Positions 24,701-35,515 are shown, counted from the stretch's first letter. The stretch: DNA of 64,000 nt from Isoetes taiwanensis (GCA_021234155.1 JAJEKV010000071.1:3410483-3474482), one strand, 5' to 3'. The notes: generated by a model from the sequence alone, not told the origin. Program-made: numbers and translations.

Positions 24701-24866
24701 AGATGATGATGAAGACTCACTTGTAGACAGTGAGGAAGAAGATCGTTCGAGTACATCCAGTTTTGAGAGTGAAGCTGAGGATGAAGGCTCAAGTGATCAG
24801 GGATTAAATGAGTCTGAGGATGAGATGCATCCTGATATTGCTGCAAAATGTAAGTTTGTCCGATGA
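21767..24866 (+). pseudogene. DDE/RNase H-like transposase-type protein, divergent partner of the methyltransferase
   Basis: The likely start is the ATG at 21767 (M-A-R-E-K-R), after the palindrome leader. The N-terminus is Pro-rich with repeated F-T-P-P and L-P-P modules. The frame at 22366-23100 has Cys pairs (H-C-C-S-Q-R-C; V-C-A-T-C-S-E-L-K) typical of the front of such proteins. A probable intron (GTAAGC...TTTCAG, 23073-23149) precedes the core: V-V-I-D-G-M-D-Q, Y-L-Q-L-D-N-T-T-R-E-N-K-N and V-G-H-T-H-D-Q-I-D-Q, giving the D, D and D/E spacing of an RNase H-fold nuclease. This resembles proteins annotated with DUF7869; I am not certain which transposon superfamily they belong to. The C-terminus has an SH3/Tudor-like stretch (P-F-W-L-A-K-V-L-E-V) and an acidic tail. 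Frame changes near 22200, 23075-23150 and 23705 indicate decay. The role would be mobilising the module. Confidence 0.65.
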
Positions 24867-25189
24867 GTCGAACATGTAAAGAACAGAAAGTGCAGGTGAT
24901 GTATGTTTGTCAAAAGGTCCTATATTTTTGACAATTTTGTTCATAATTTTGTACAATTTTCACAACCTTGAATATATAACAAGCCTTAGCCCTGTACGAA
25001 GACAAGGTTCGGACATCTAGCCTAGCCAAGGATACCCTTGGTCAGGCCAGACTTATCAGCTCCACATGTATATAGGGACAGCCTTATAGACCTTATCATT
25101 TGTTCACGAACATTATTATCCGTAAGAGGTAACCACTAAAATGCCTCGAACGATCTCAAAGAGGTAACAACTAATGTTCATACCCCTTT
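24867..25189. other. Downstream flank of the transposase-like gene
   Basis: AT-rich sequence after the stop codon. No inverted copy of the 17-kb side was found, so the right end of the module is not defined. Confidence 0.4.
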
Positions 25190-25357
25190 CAATAAACAAT
25201 CCTCCCTTTGTGATTTTGTAGTTTAATATCCCCTATTTCTTCATTTAAACCCCGTTTCAACATATGCAGTATTCGTACCCCACTTCTTGCAAAAAATGTT
25301 CATATACTTTTTCTCAACAATCTCCCTTTTGTGACTTTGTAGTTTGATATCCCCTTA

Positions 25358-25394
<37 letters not shown>

Positions 25395-25660
25395 CTATAC
25401 CCCATTTCCATACGTTCGTACCCCTTTTCACTCACAACCAATGTTCATAATCTGACAACAATTCCCTTTTGTGATACATAAATTAATATCCTCCTATTGA
25501 AAATTCTTTCAGTTGTACCCTATTTCTATATGTAATGTGTTCCCCATTTTCATATGCACAATTCCCCATTTCCATATGCAATGTTGTAAATATGCAATGA
25601 GTTCAACGTTTTTGGCAACAATCCCCTTTTGTATTTTATAGACTAATATCCTCTTATCAT
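25190..25660. repeat. Degenerate tandem repeat with internal poly-A
   Basis: Phrases such as cccttttgtgattttgtag-ttaatatcccc and taccccatttccata recur about every 110-130 bp. A run of about 30 A lies at 25361-25390. No coding potential. Confidence 0.75.
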
Positions 25661-27415
25661 GACATGTTAATGTTAACTCTATAACCTGTAAAATCTGTTA
25701 ATGTAAGCTTAGATTGTAACTCCAAATGGAGTTGCGAATCCAATATAAATTTTGCAAACATTTTTGAAAATTTAAGTGCCATTCATTACCGTCAAATGAT
25801 CTTAATGTCTGATAATGATAAACTACCTAAAAGACGTTAACTCATTATTGGAATCACTTACATAGACAAGCTCAGTTCAAAGGCTAAGGATTCTAGAGAC
25901 TATTAAAGATGTAGAAAACATAAGATGATAAAGGATGTGATGTCTAAAACTCAACAAGATCTTAAGGAGATTAAGCCTGCTCCGTAATAACATCAATTCA
26001 TAGTAATTAATATTTGCATACCCAAATCATTATCATAATCAAATTACATCGCAAACATTTGTTAATATTGAGTAAGGGAGCACCTTGACATGACTTAAGA
26101 CTCATAGCTGCTTCACAGTATTCACTGCCCAAAACAGGGAAAGTGAAATGTTATGATTTTCCCTTTTTGCAAGATGTAAAAAGGATGATTTTACCTTCTT
26201 TTGAATTTAAAGATATCGTCTGCTTCCGTTGATGTTAGAACAGGACAGATGCATCTATTGCCTAATGCACAAGTTCTTGAAAGCGTATAGGATCAAAGCA
26301 TGCAATAAGTAATCTCAGTTCATTCTTAAGCGGAAATATGATATTGGACAAAGCTTGAGAAGATACTGACGTTACCAATGTTGCTTGAAGGATCAGTTCA
26401 TATATAACCCACTCATCTCTTAAGCTTTGTACATAGCTTAAGGGGGACTCGGAGCCTCATAACACGATCTGCACATAACAGGATATGTTAGCTCAAGAAT
26501 GGCAACGATGATCAGATAACGAAATAGCCCAAAAACACTTACTGCAATAAAAGCTCTAGAAAGCAATACAATAGAAGCTCTAAAAATAGCTAAAGCTCTA
26601 ACTATTGAGATCAAAGCCTAGAATCAAGCATAAGAAGCTTGGATTCAGAGTATCATAAGTATGATCTTGGCTACATAAAGCATTTAGCAAGGAAGACATT
26701 GAAAAAAAAAAAGGATTGATTCCTAATATTAATGGCCGCCAAGATCGACCTAAACTACTCCTGATCACCATCTCATTTAACTCTATCTCACTTTCTGCCA
26801 AAAGACTCAACAAAGCTTGAAAAATGGTGCTATGGCAGCCTTCAAAAAACTCTGGAAAATGAAACCTTCAAAATCTGGAGGATAAACCCTGAAAATCTGG
26901 AAAAACTTGGAGAACGACAAATCTGGCTATGGCGGCCTTCCAGAAACAAGTACTTGACGGTGCTCCTGCTTCTCTTAAACCCTAAAGCGCGATGTACTAG
27001 TAAACTTGGCTATGGTGCCCGCAGTTGAGAATGAAGGACCTGGCTATGGCGGCCTTCCTAAAAAAAGAATTTAAGCAGCGCTGCCATGAAGAGACGGAGG
27101 AACATTTATGCCATATAGAAATGACGTAATATACAAGTAATAAATGTTTATTACGGATCAATTTTTAGCATTCCCGATTCAATTCTTTTAAAATATTCTA
27201 TCAAGGACCTACTTTTGTACAATATAATAGTTGGGTCAAATTTTTTTTGGGTGGTGTAATCTCCAGTTGCCACGTGTCCTATGCCAATTTCATGGAATTA
27301 CATTTGGGGTACTTAAATTCCGGTTTACAGGTTTAGCAGGTAAAACTTCCCACACAATGACATGTTGCAAATTTAGTGGAAGTTGAATTACAAACATACT
27401 GAAACTTCAAGTACA
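25661..27415. other. Intergenic DNA with short local repeats
   Basis: No recognised gene. Around 26820-27070 the phrase ctatggcggccttc recurs (with variants ctatggcagccttc and ctatggtgcccgc), a small local repeat. Open frames are short. Confidence 0.45.
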
Positions 27416-27955
27416 GGTAATTTGAGATCTCCTTTTGTCCCCATAAGAATCGTCCAATAGAATGAGTACTCTACATCAAACTGCAATTAATGCAGCATTA
27501 ACAACTTCATTGCTGTCGTTTTTTCCCTATAACTTTTGATCTACTCATGAAAATGCTGCGGCGTTTGTTGCATTAGATGCAGAATGAAAAGATCTTTCAA
27601 GTGATATATGGTTATGATGTATTTCAATACAAGCCATATGTGTTAACCTTAAAAAATATGGTTTTTTGCTCTTTTCTTATATATTTACATCCCAAAAGAT
27701 ATAACAATGGTTGTAATTAGAAAGATCTTGAGGAGACGAATCCATTGCCACAAATAGTGTTCGAATCGGAGTTTTTGATCAAAAGTTATAGTAGAAAAAT
27801 GACACTGCAAAAGTTAGTTAGAACTGCATTAATTACTGCTGCCACATAATACTGGAATAAAATACACTAGAGCTCTTCTCTTATTGGACAATTTAAAAAG
27901 CTGATATGGCTTTTTAAGCATCCCTTAATGGGACAAAATGAGATCTCAAATTACC
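27416..27955. mobile_element. Foldback/MITE-like element of about 540 bp
   Basis: Left end ggtaatttgagatctc and right end gagatctcaaattacc are perfect inverted copies, and the match extends inward imperfectly (ttttgtcccc / gggacaaaa). Sub-terminal phrases around gcaattaatgcag are inverted too. Non-coding. No clear target duplication. Confidence 0.7.
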
Positions 27956-27975
27956 TCTAATGCAGAGTTAACAAA

Positions 27976-28130
27976 AAAGGTAGACATGCAAGTTCTTCAA
28001 GCACAGATTATCACAGAGTTAACAAACGGCCAATTTAAACTTCAAACGGCCAATTCAAAAAGGTAGACATGCAAGTTCTTCAAGTACAGATTATTCACAG
28101 AGTTAACAAACTTCCAATTCAAGGTTCTTC
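27976..28130. repeat. 83-bp direct repeat, two units
   Basis: The unit aaggtagacatgcaagttc...acagagttaacaaac begins at 27977 and again at 28060. It lies just 3' of the recombinase gene and may be part of its untranslated region. Confidence 0.8.
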
Positions 28131-28245
28131 CAGCATACTGCAAGGCCTGCAACAACAAACCTAAGGCCTGCAAACAAAATAATGGAAATAACAATGTGAA
28201 CAAAATAAACTAGAGCATAATTCTGCAATAAAGATAAGCACACAC

Positions 28246-30984
28246 TTACAGAGAATTTTCAGCATTCTTTTTTGGGTCAGAAAAATAGCTCAAGTTGATG
28301 ACTACCTGTTGAATGTGATTACCAGACATGGATAACTGTCCACCCGATGGAGATGCATCAGGAAAGTACTTCTTCAATTCAGGAGACTGCTCAAGTGCTT
28401 TAATAAAAAAGCGATCAAAATCATCTTCCAAATTCATATTTGTAACATCCTGCAATGGAGCAGAATGCTTTGAAGTCTCAGCAGCATTAGAAGAACTAGC
28501 ACCTAAACCAGCAGCTTTGCCGCCCCCAAAACCATCCAATCCAGTACTAAGATTCTTTACATTATTTGAAAAAGCATCATGGTAATTTTTCCCTGTAGCC
28601 AGAACATCCATGGCACTTGCTTTTGCCACAACACCACTCTGATCATATCGTTTATAAGATCCCCTATCTCGATGACCTGTTATTGCCATTCCAGTCTCAA
28701 TTGGAACATTAGCGACGGACATTTGAGTGATGGCAGTGGTTCTACAAGACTTATTTGTGTAATAGCCCTCAATCCCACAACACTTCACCATATCTTTCAA
28801 CCAGGTAGAGATAGTGCCCACAGCAACATGATTTCTATTAAACCAGACAACGGATTTTGGGTTGTTGATAGCTTGAAGGAAAATGTACCTGTTACAGAAA
28901 ATATAGCTGCTGTTACACTACAGAAAAGCTTTAAACATGCGTAATAATTTAAGGGAGAATGTTACCTGCCACCAATGTCGTCCTTAACTTCATAATCTGG
29001 AAGATGAAATACAAGCTCCTTCCACGTCTTAATAACATCTTCCTCGTAACATCTGACAGGCTCGCGAAAATCTTCCGTCTTGTACTTGCTAAGAGTAGCC
29101 TTCCAATTCTTGCTGGTGGTCTCACAGTATTCAAGATATTCTCTTACAAAATCACTTCCAGTGCTAAACATGAAATCTCTAAGATTTGCTAACTCCTTAC
29201 CACCACGAACCAAGAACCTAGTCATACAATAAAAGGCAAACCTTTTTTGCAAGCCAGTAGCTGAAGTAACCTGATGCATTGGATGCCCCAAGACAAGGTT
29301 CTGATCTGCCCGACTAATAATCTCACTCTTCTTTCTCTTCTTGATGGTACCAGAAGCTGCTGAATCCTGGATCGCTACCTCAAGTGCCTTACGAGCCTTT
29401 ACAAAAATGATATCATGATACATATCGATCACCTTCTCCTCCTTCAAAGTTTTTAACATTATAGCTTCTTGCTTCCTTCGCAAAATTCTGTTATATGCGC
29501 GAAATAAATTCTGCAATCTGAAATAAGAAGAAGTATAAGCTCAACAACTAAAGTAGTAAAATGAAATTAAAATTAAATCCCAATACTCACGATTCAGGAG
29601 GATACTTTGTGCCATCTATCCGCTGAACGCAAAGCAAAAAGGTCTCTAAACATTCAGCAAACTCAGCAACTGGCATGTCCTCAAGCTTAATGCTAATATC
29701 TTTTCCAGTATGATGACGCCATGCATCAAATCTACCTCGAGCCCACTCATCCTTACTTGCAGAAGCATTGTCTCCAGAAGAATTTACCTTATCCACAAGT
29801 TTAGGATCCAAGTCTCTAAACCTTCCAATTTTCAAGGGCTTCTTCCCACGACGTCTGTCAACTTTAACGGAATTAATGCTGGAACCAGCAAGAGCATTCT
29901 CAATATCGGAAGGACTATTCTCTAGGTTATCATCCGAAAGACCACATCAAAGCTTGGTCCATCATCAAAACCTGGTACACCTAAATCGAACAAAAGATAA
30001 AAGCCTATAACGTAAAATTAAAGTGTAAAAAACAAATGTAAAATTGAACTTACATGAGGAAGTGTTGTTCTGCACCGGATTCTCACAAATAGCAGCATCA
30101 TGTTCTTGACTAGCATTAAAAACCGGAAGTGGCAAACAAGCAGGATCCACCAAGCCAGCTACTTGTGAGTCCAAAACTAGACAAAATTTGATGATTAGTT
30201 ACAAGATTTTTAAAATTACATGCACCAGATGTACTTACAGAACAGTAGAATTATAAGAACCTATATGCTAGTTGTGCTATCTACAGAATATTAGAATTGC
30301 AAGGATCTAACACAAGATGCAGAATAATAGAATTGGAAAAACTTACATGCATAAGATCTCTCTGCATCAGTAGGATTTTCCAGTAAAGAATCAGTAGATT
30401 CAGCAAGAACTTCAGAAGGATCTTCCATGGCATCGTTTTTAGCCCCTTCTTGCTTGAAAATGTTGTCAGGATCAGGCTTCTTGGGGTCCATTACAGCATC
30501 TTGCATAAGAAAAAATGAGAACTTAGCATCAAAAACTAAGAAACATGAAAGAATAATAGAATTAGAAAGACTTACATGCATAAGATCTCTCTGCATCAGC
30601 AGAATTTTCCAGGAAAGAATCAGTAGATTCAGCAAGAACTTCGGAAGGATCTTCCATGGCATCGTTTTTAGCCCCTTCTTGCTTGAAAATGTTGTCAGGA
30701 TCAGGGTTCTTGCAGTCCATTACAGCATCTTCCATAAGAAAAAGTGAAAACTAAGCATCAGAAACTAAAAAACATGAAAGAATTATGTTTTGCAAGAATG
30801 CAGAACCTTCTTGCTTGAAAAAGTTGCCAGGAACAGGCTTCTTGATTTCCATTACAGCATCTTGCATCAATCGAACACCATTACCCTCAGATGTCGGATT
30901 TGTAGCTCTAAAACCTGTTCTTGGAGAAGATCTTGCCTTTGGACGACGGTAATCAAGCTGCTCACGGCGTCTTCGACGTGCCAT
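28246..30984 (-). CDS. Crypton-like tyrosine recombinase, seven exons
   Basis: Minus-strand exons with GT-AG junctions: 30807-30984 (start M-A-R-R-R-R-R-E-Q), 30576-30728, 30347-30499, 30054-30176, 29591-29980, 28969-29517, 28246-28888; about 725 residues. Phases agree at every junction I checked. The N-terminus is basic (nuclear signal) followed by three copies of a D-A-V-M-x-x-K-x-P-x-P motif. The middle has the W-A-R-G-R-F-D-A-W-R and D-G-T-K-Y-P-P-E-S-L pattern seen in DUF3504/Crypton relatives. The last exon holds the catalytic boxes: S-C-R-T-T-A-I-T, T-G-H-R-D-R and the tyrosine in Y-K-R-Y-D-Q. The H-x-x-R box reads K-S-C-R, with Lys for the first His. One apparent frameshift lies near 29945. 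Tyrosine recombinases of this type cut and rejoin DNA through a phosphotyrosine intermediate. It could be a mobile Crypton or a domesticated host gene; no terminal repeats are needed for Cryptons, so sequence alone does not decide. Confidence 0.75.
30347..30728 (-). repeat. Tandem exon duplication within the recombinase gene
   Basis: Two 153-nt exons (30576-30728 and 30347-30499) and their introns are nearly identical, with a 229-bp period. Each exon is exactly 51 codons, so duplication keeps the frame. The first exon contains a related motif, giving three protein repeats in all. Confidence 0.92.
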
Positions 30985-31078
30985 AGCTGCTGCCGAGAAT
31001 GCTGGCGCCAGAGTGAAAACGCAACAGGGAACAGGGAAAAAGAACTAATAAAAAATTTTCCCCAACTATTATATTGTT

Positions 31079-31191
31079 AGGGTAACAAATTTGGTCCAAA
31101 ATTCCCCCTTTATCCGGTAAACCGCTTCCGGCTACCGCCGGTCGCGGTTTAACCGGATAAAGGGGGAATTTTATCTCAAATATGTTACCCT
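31079..31191. repeat. Perfect-stem hairpin (AGGGTAACA ... TGTTACCCT)
   Basis: The inner arms aattccccctttatccggt and its inverse are nearly perfectly complementary around an 18-bp GC-rich loop (ttccggctaccgccggtc). The outer arms AGGGTAACA and TGTTACCCT are exact. It lies about 95 bp upstream of the recombinase start codon and could be a small MITE or a promoter structure. Confidence 0.85.
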
Positions 31192-31419
31192 AGTACATTC
31201 CCCAAGGTGGAGATATGAATCCCCCAAGTTTTTTCTTTAGTTTTTACATAGGGTTTCCATAATAGTTTATTCTTGGTTAGATTTCCTTGTGAGGGTTACT
31301 TTTTGCATGTCATTAATTTGCTAAGGTGGTGGTACGAGTCCCCTCTCGCTCATGCTTTAAAAAAATTCTCATAGTGGTTTTATTTAGATTCTAGAGGCTA
31401 TGGGGTATTAGTGGCAAAC

Positions 31420-32090
31420 TCTAATTAACCCATTTCTTCTTATCCCCCAATTCTAAATAGCAATCCCCCATTATGCCCTCATTACCCCTAAAAAACCTAC
31501 TATCCTATTTCTCCTCATCCACCGTTCTAAATTACAATCCCCCATTACTCCCTCATTACCTCTACTAACCTTGACTACCCCATTTCTCATCATCCCTCAT
31601 TCTTCATTTTTTTAGCAGAAATCCCCATGTTCTAAATCACAATCCCCCTATTACTCCCTCATTACCCGCAGTACCCCTGAGTACCCCATTTCTCGTCATC
31701 CCCCATTCTTCATATTTTACAGAATATCCCCATGTTCTAAATTGCAATCCCCCATTACTTCCTCATTACCCCTACTAACCCTGACTACCCCATTTCTCGT
31801 CATCCCCCTTCTTCATTTTTTTAGTAGAAATCCCCGTGTTCTAAAGTGCAACTGCTCTGTTACTACCTCGTTACCCCTAGTACCCCTGACTACCCCATTT
31901 CTCCTCATCCCCCATTCTTCATTTCTTACAGAAAATCCCCGTGTTCTAAACTGCAATCCCTCATTACTTTTCATCATCCCCAAAAACCTTGACTACCCCA
32001 TTTCTCTCATCTTCTATTCTTCATTTTTTTAGTAGAAATCCCCATGTTCTAAATTGCAATCCCCCTATTACGCGCTCGATACCCCTAATA
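31420..32090. repeat. Tandem repeat of about 105 bp, six units
   Basis: The phrase ttctaaa(t/g) recurs at about 31525, 31630, 31735, 31839, 31944 and 32047, and each unit contains cccattac-cctcattacccc and accccatttct. C-rich and non-coding. It separates the recombinase gene from the chromovirus fragment. Confidence 0.92.
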
Positions 32091-32189
32091 GAAAACTAGA
32101 ATCCCCTTCTCCTCAAGAATCCTTTGCTCGTCAATTCCCCATTTCCAAAAGAAGGTATTTTGACGATGTGGGCATCATTTTTGGTGTGA

Positions 32190-33468
32190 CCGGCTTTTTG
32201 CTCACTATCGTTTGTCCCAATGCCTCTCGCTTGCCTTGTTTATGAAGCGGGTCTTTCTTTCGTCGAAGTTTCCATGGAACGGGATGAGGAAGGGGAGGAT
32301 TTATTGGAAAATAAGGATCATGTCCAAGAAGAGAAATAGGAAGCCAAGGAAGAGGAAATGTCTGTGGACATTGACAAGGAAGTGGCTATTTCCACCTAGA
32401 AAGAAGTAAAGGCCCTGGGTAACGACGTCACACGCTTCTTCCTGTCAGCATCCAAGGAAGGGAGGGTCCTATTTGTTGCACGGGACCTCGCCCCTGAGGT
32501 CGAGACATCATGGTGGGCACAAGAAGATAAACTACCACATGTTCACTCTTGTGGCGGTACATTGACCTTGCCATTGTTGCCTTGGGCCAAGATATAGCTA
32601 CCTGGATGAGCATGAAGTTGCTCCTGGCAACACCTTTAGCAACAGCCTTCCCGCCAGAGGTTGCATCAGTGGCTGCCCTCACCATCAGCCCAGGCATCAT
32701 CTTGCATAGACGGCCATCTAAACCTCCAACTCCCATGGAGGAAGATGCAGGACCGAGCTCATGAAAATTATTTTTATGTAATAATTGTAGTGGTCGTTGG
32801 GCATTATTCTATTAGTCAACCTACCATTATGTCCACGGTGGGCTAGATTGATAATCAGCCTTTTCTCATTCTTATGGATAGTAGTAGTACACATAATTTT
32901 GCATCCCCTAGGCTAGTTGAGGCTCTATAGCTCACACCTTTGAAGCCTAAACCACGTCTAGTTACATTGGCTAGTGGGGCTGTCCGCCATACACAAGGCC
33001 ATCGAGTCAACCTGAACATCCAGTTGCCAGGAGCACCCGTTGCCTTGTGTATCGAGATTATGAACATTGGCAAATATGACCTCATTATTGGTATGGAGTT
33101 CTTGGCTACTACGAAGGCTAATATTAATTGTGAAAAACAAGAGGCCACATTCAATGCATCTAATGGGGATCGTGTCACCGTAGCAGGTAACCCAGTTGCT
33201 TTGATTATACAGTGTATTTCATTGAGGCAGTTGGATAGAGCCATCAGGAAAAATAAGATGATTGTATTGTTAGAATTCATCGGTAGAATCCATATCTAAG
33301 CAAAAAGAGACTATTCAAGGCTTTCCCGAAGCCATTGGAAACTTAATTGGGGAATTTTGGGACCTTTTTCTTGACAAGATTCAAAAATTGCCACTCTTCA
33401 GAGGAGTGGAATGTGAGATAGCCCTTGCACCTAGTACCAAATCTACTAGTAAGGCGTCGTACCATATC
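32190..33468 (+). mobile_element. Chromovirus gag-protease-pol start, 5' part
   Basis: Plus-strand frames after 32190 include a charged, Glu/Lys-rich segment and then the protease. No LTR is recognisable at the left; the 105-bp array abuts it. The pol frame stops at exactly the codon where the minus-strand fragment at 13569 begins, and a CACTA end follows at once. Stops and frameshifts mark it as dead. Confidence 0.7.
32870..33468 (+). pseudogene. Retrotransposon aspartic protease and pol N-terminus
   Basis: The protease active site reads L-M-D-S-S-S-T-H-N-F, matching the D-S/T-G-A/S-x-H-N-F box of Ty3/gypsy proteases, followed by D-L-I-I-G-M-E-F-L, the second conserved protease segment. A frame change leads into E-F-W-D-L-F and L-P-L-F-R-G-V-E-C-E-I, the linker before reverse transcriptase. 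A TAG interrupts the protease near 32929. The protease would mature the Gag-Pol polyprotein. The sequence ends at 33468 at the CACTA terminus. Confidence 0.82.
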
Positions 33469-34249
33469 ACTACAAGAGACAAGGGTATTTAGGGTCACTT
33501 TTTGTATCATTTTTTCCCTCGAAATCACATTCTAAAAATATTTTAAAAGTGACATAATAAGTGACCTAACGCGTTGACGTAATTACGTCATCAATAGTGT
33601 CACTTTTATCGTCATAAATAATGACAGGAATACAGGCAGTACTATTGTCACTATTACTGTTATATATTGTATCACAAGTATTAATAGACATAGCATCATC
33701 TATATAGTCACTAGACATGCCATCTACCACGTCACAAATATTGTCACACGTATTGATAAAGATAGGGCCATTATTGTTGTCATTTATAACGTCAAATATA
33801 ATGACATCCACGTAGTCACCAAATATGTAGCATAATAACAGGGGGTTTTCTTTGTGTTTTTGTACGCTTTTTACAAAGGTTTTCCTAAGATTTCATGGCG
33901 TATTCGAATGGATGTACTAATGCGTACATCTAGAGTGCACCATTTCTTAGTCGTTGATTTAGCTCTTTTTTTCCAATGGTCCAACATCCAAGGGCTCACA
34001 ACAAAAGCCCTCTTTTTATTTTAGGGGCTGAACATGTACAACAATGATTCTGGCCTCCATAGCCGGCTTTTGCATCAGGTTTTGCAAGTGAGCAGGCAAT
34101 GCGAAGGACAATCACAATTCTCATTTCTTTTTCGGGCCCTAAAGCCGGCGCCAAAGGTCTCTTACCTAAATCGCCATGGCGGCCATGAAGAGGCTCTTAG
34201 CGATCTAACTTTGGCCCTGTTGATGGATTTCGTAACAGCGGCAAAGAAA

Positions 34250-34350
34250 CAGGACAAGAATCTGGAAGAAATTACTCACAAGATTTATTTTGATGTGGAA
34301 ATCAATGGGAAGGCAGCAGGTCGCGTGGTTATGGGGCTCTATGGTCGCAG
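34250..34350 (+). pseudogene. Cyclophilin (peptidyl-prolyl isomerase) fragment
   Basis: Within a 175-codon frame the stretch [11 protein letters not shown], then G-R-V-V-M-G-L-Y-G, matches the N-terminal strand pair of plant cyclophilins, with the lysine-rich lead-in seen in secretory-pathway members. The similarity stops abruptly before the active-site region (F-R-A-L...), so it is one captured exon, not a working isomerase. It lies between two CACTA subterminal zones. Confidence 0.75.
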
Positions 34351-34598
34351 GTCGAGACTGAAGCCACTTATTTACGTGCTGCAGGGCAGCATCTACGCCG
34401 GATTTATTTCCAGCGCAGGTTTCCAGATTCCTGGTGAAGCTATTTTTGGATCAAATGTGTCGGATCCTGTACTTGCTATCACCTTCTTCCTCAACCCAAC
34501 TCAGAGTGGAGCTCCCAAAAGTACTGTTAGAATTGCCGACAGTGGAGAGCTTCCCCTGTAAACATACTTTGTTCATTTGCTCAGAAATTATGTTGAGG

Positions 34599-35012
34599 CG
34601 GGTTTCTGCGAATTGGCAACTGGCAGTTCTGAATCCCCTTACCGGTTCGTCTATATTCTTACCCAAAGCTCCATCTTGCAGGCTTGATTTCAGTGCTTGT
34701 ATAGTTGCATTGCATGTAGATAAGAACCCTAAAGTTTCCTCCGACAGATCATGCAGCAAGAGTCTTAGGTATAAAGTAGTAGTGATTTCTTATTGGGAGC
34801 TTCCAAAGGAGCACTGTGAATGCAAGCCTCTGGATTGTGACTGCCCAGATACCACTTTTGTGGCACATGTGTATGATTCTGATGTAGAAAGCTGGTCCAG
34901 GCGCAGCGGCACAAACAACAAATGTAGTGATGGTGGGATGATCTGTGAAGGAAATTTGCAGAATGGTTATGGTACCAAAACAGTGCATGAACTATTACAA
35001 TCAAATGCATGA
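34599..35012 (+). pseudogene. F-box-associated C-terminal fragment, unit 1
   Basis: The frame encodes L-A-V-L-N-P-L-T-G-S-S-I-F-L-P, the N-P-L-T-G signature of plant F-box/kelch-type proteins, then Y-K-V-V-V-I and a V-Y-D-S-D-V-E-S-W segment typical of their beta-propeller. No F-box is present. In host proteins such domains recognise substrates of SCF ubiquitin ligases. Here it is an isolated fragment inside a transposon. The product assignment is from short motifs only. Confidence 0.55.
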
Positions 35013-35050
35013 ACTTGGAGCAGATAGAGAAGGTGCTTTGATATTAATAC

Positions 35051-35515
35051 ATGGGCAGTTTGCAGGCAAAAATCTCTGATGTATCTTCTTCTAAAGGAGA
35101 CGGGCTTGACTTGTGGCAACTGGCAGTTCTGAATCCCCTTACCGGTTTGTCTATATTCTTACCCAAAACTCCATCTTGCAGGCTTGATTTCAGTGCTTGT
35201 ATAGTTGCATTGCATGTAGATAAGAACCCTAAAAGTTCCTCCGGCAGATCATGCAGCAAGAGGCTTAGGTATAAAGTAGTAGTGATTTCTTATTGGGAGC
35301 TTCCAAAGGAGCACTATGAATGCAAGCCTCTGGATTGTGACTGCCCAGATACCACTTTTGTGGCACATGTGCATGATTCTGATGTAGAAAGCTGGCCCAG
35401 GCGCAGCGGCACAAACAGCAAATGTAGTGATGGTGGGATGATCTGTGAAGGAAATTTGCAGAATGGTTATGGTACCAAAACAGTACATGGGCAGTTTGCA
35501 GGCAAAAATCTCTGA
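35051..35515 (+). pseudogene. F-box-associated fragment, unit 2 (tandem copy)
   Basis: Almost identical to unit 1 and offset by about 502 bp. It starts with an extra stretch (M-G-S-L-Q-A-K-I-S-D-V) that also appears after unit 1 and unit 3. Differences from unit 1 are few, so the duplication is young compared with the decay of the neighbouring chromovirus. Confidence 0.6.

Noticed and set aside
17087-24866. Assignment of the module to the KDZ, Zisupton or another named superfamily
   Set aside because: The DDE-like core is plausible, but I cannot confirm the family-specific motifs by eye, and no terminal inverted repeats were found.
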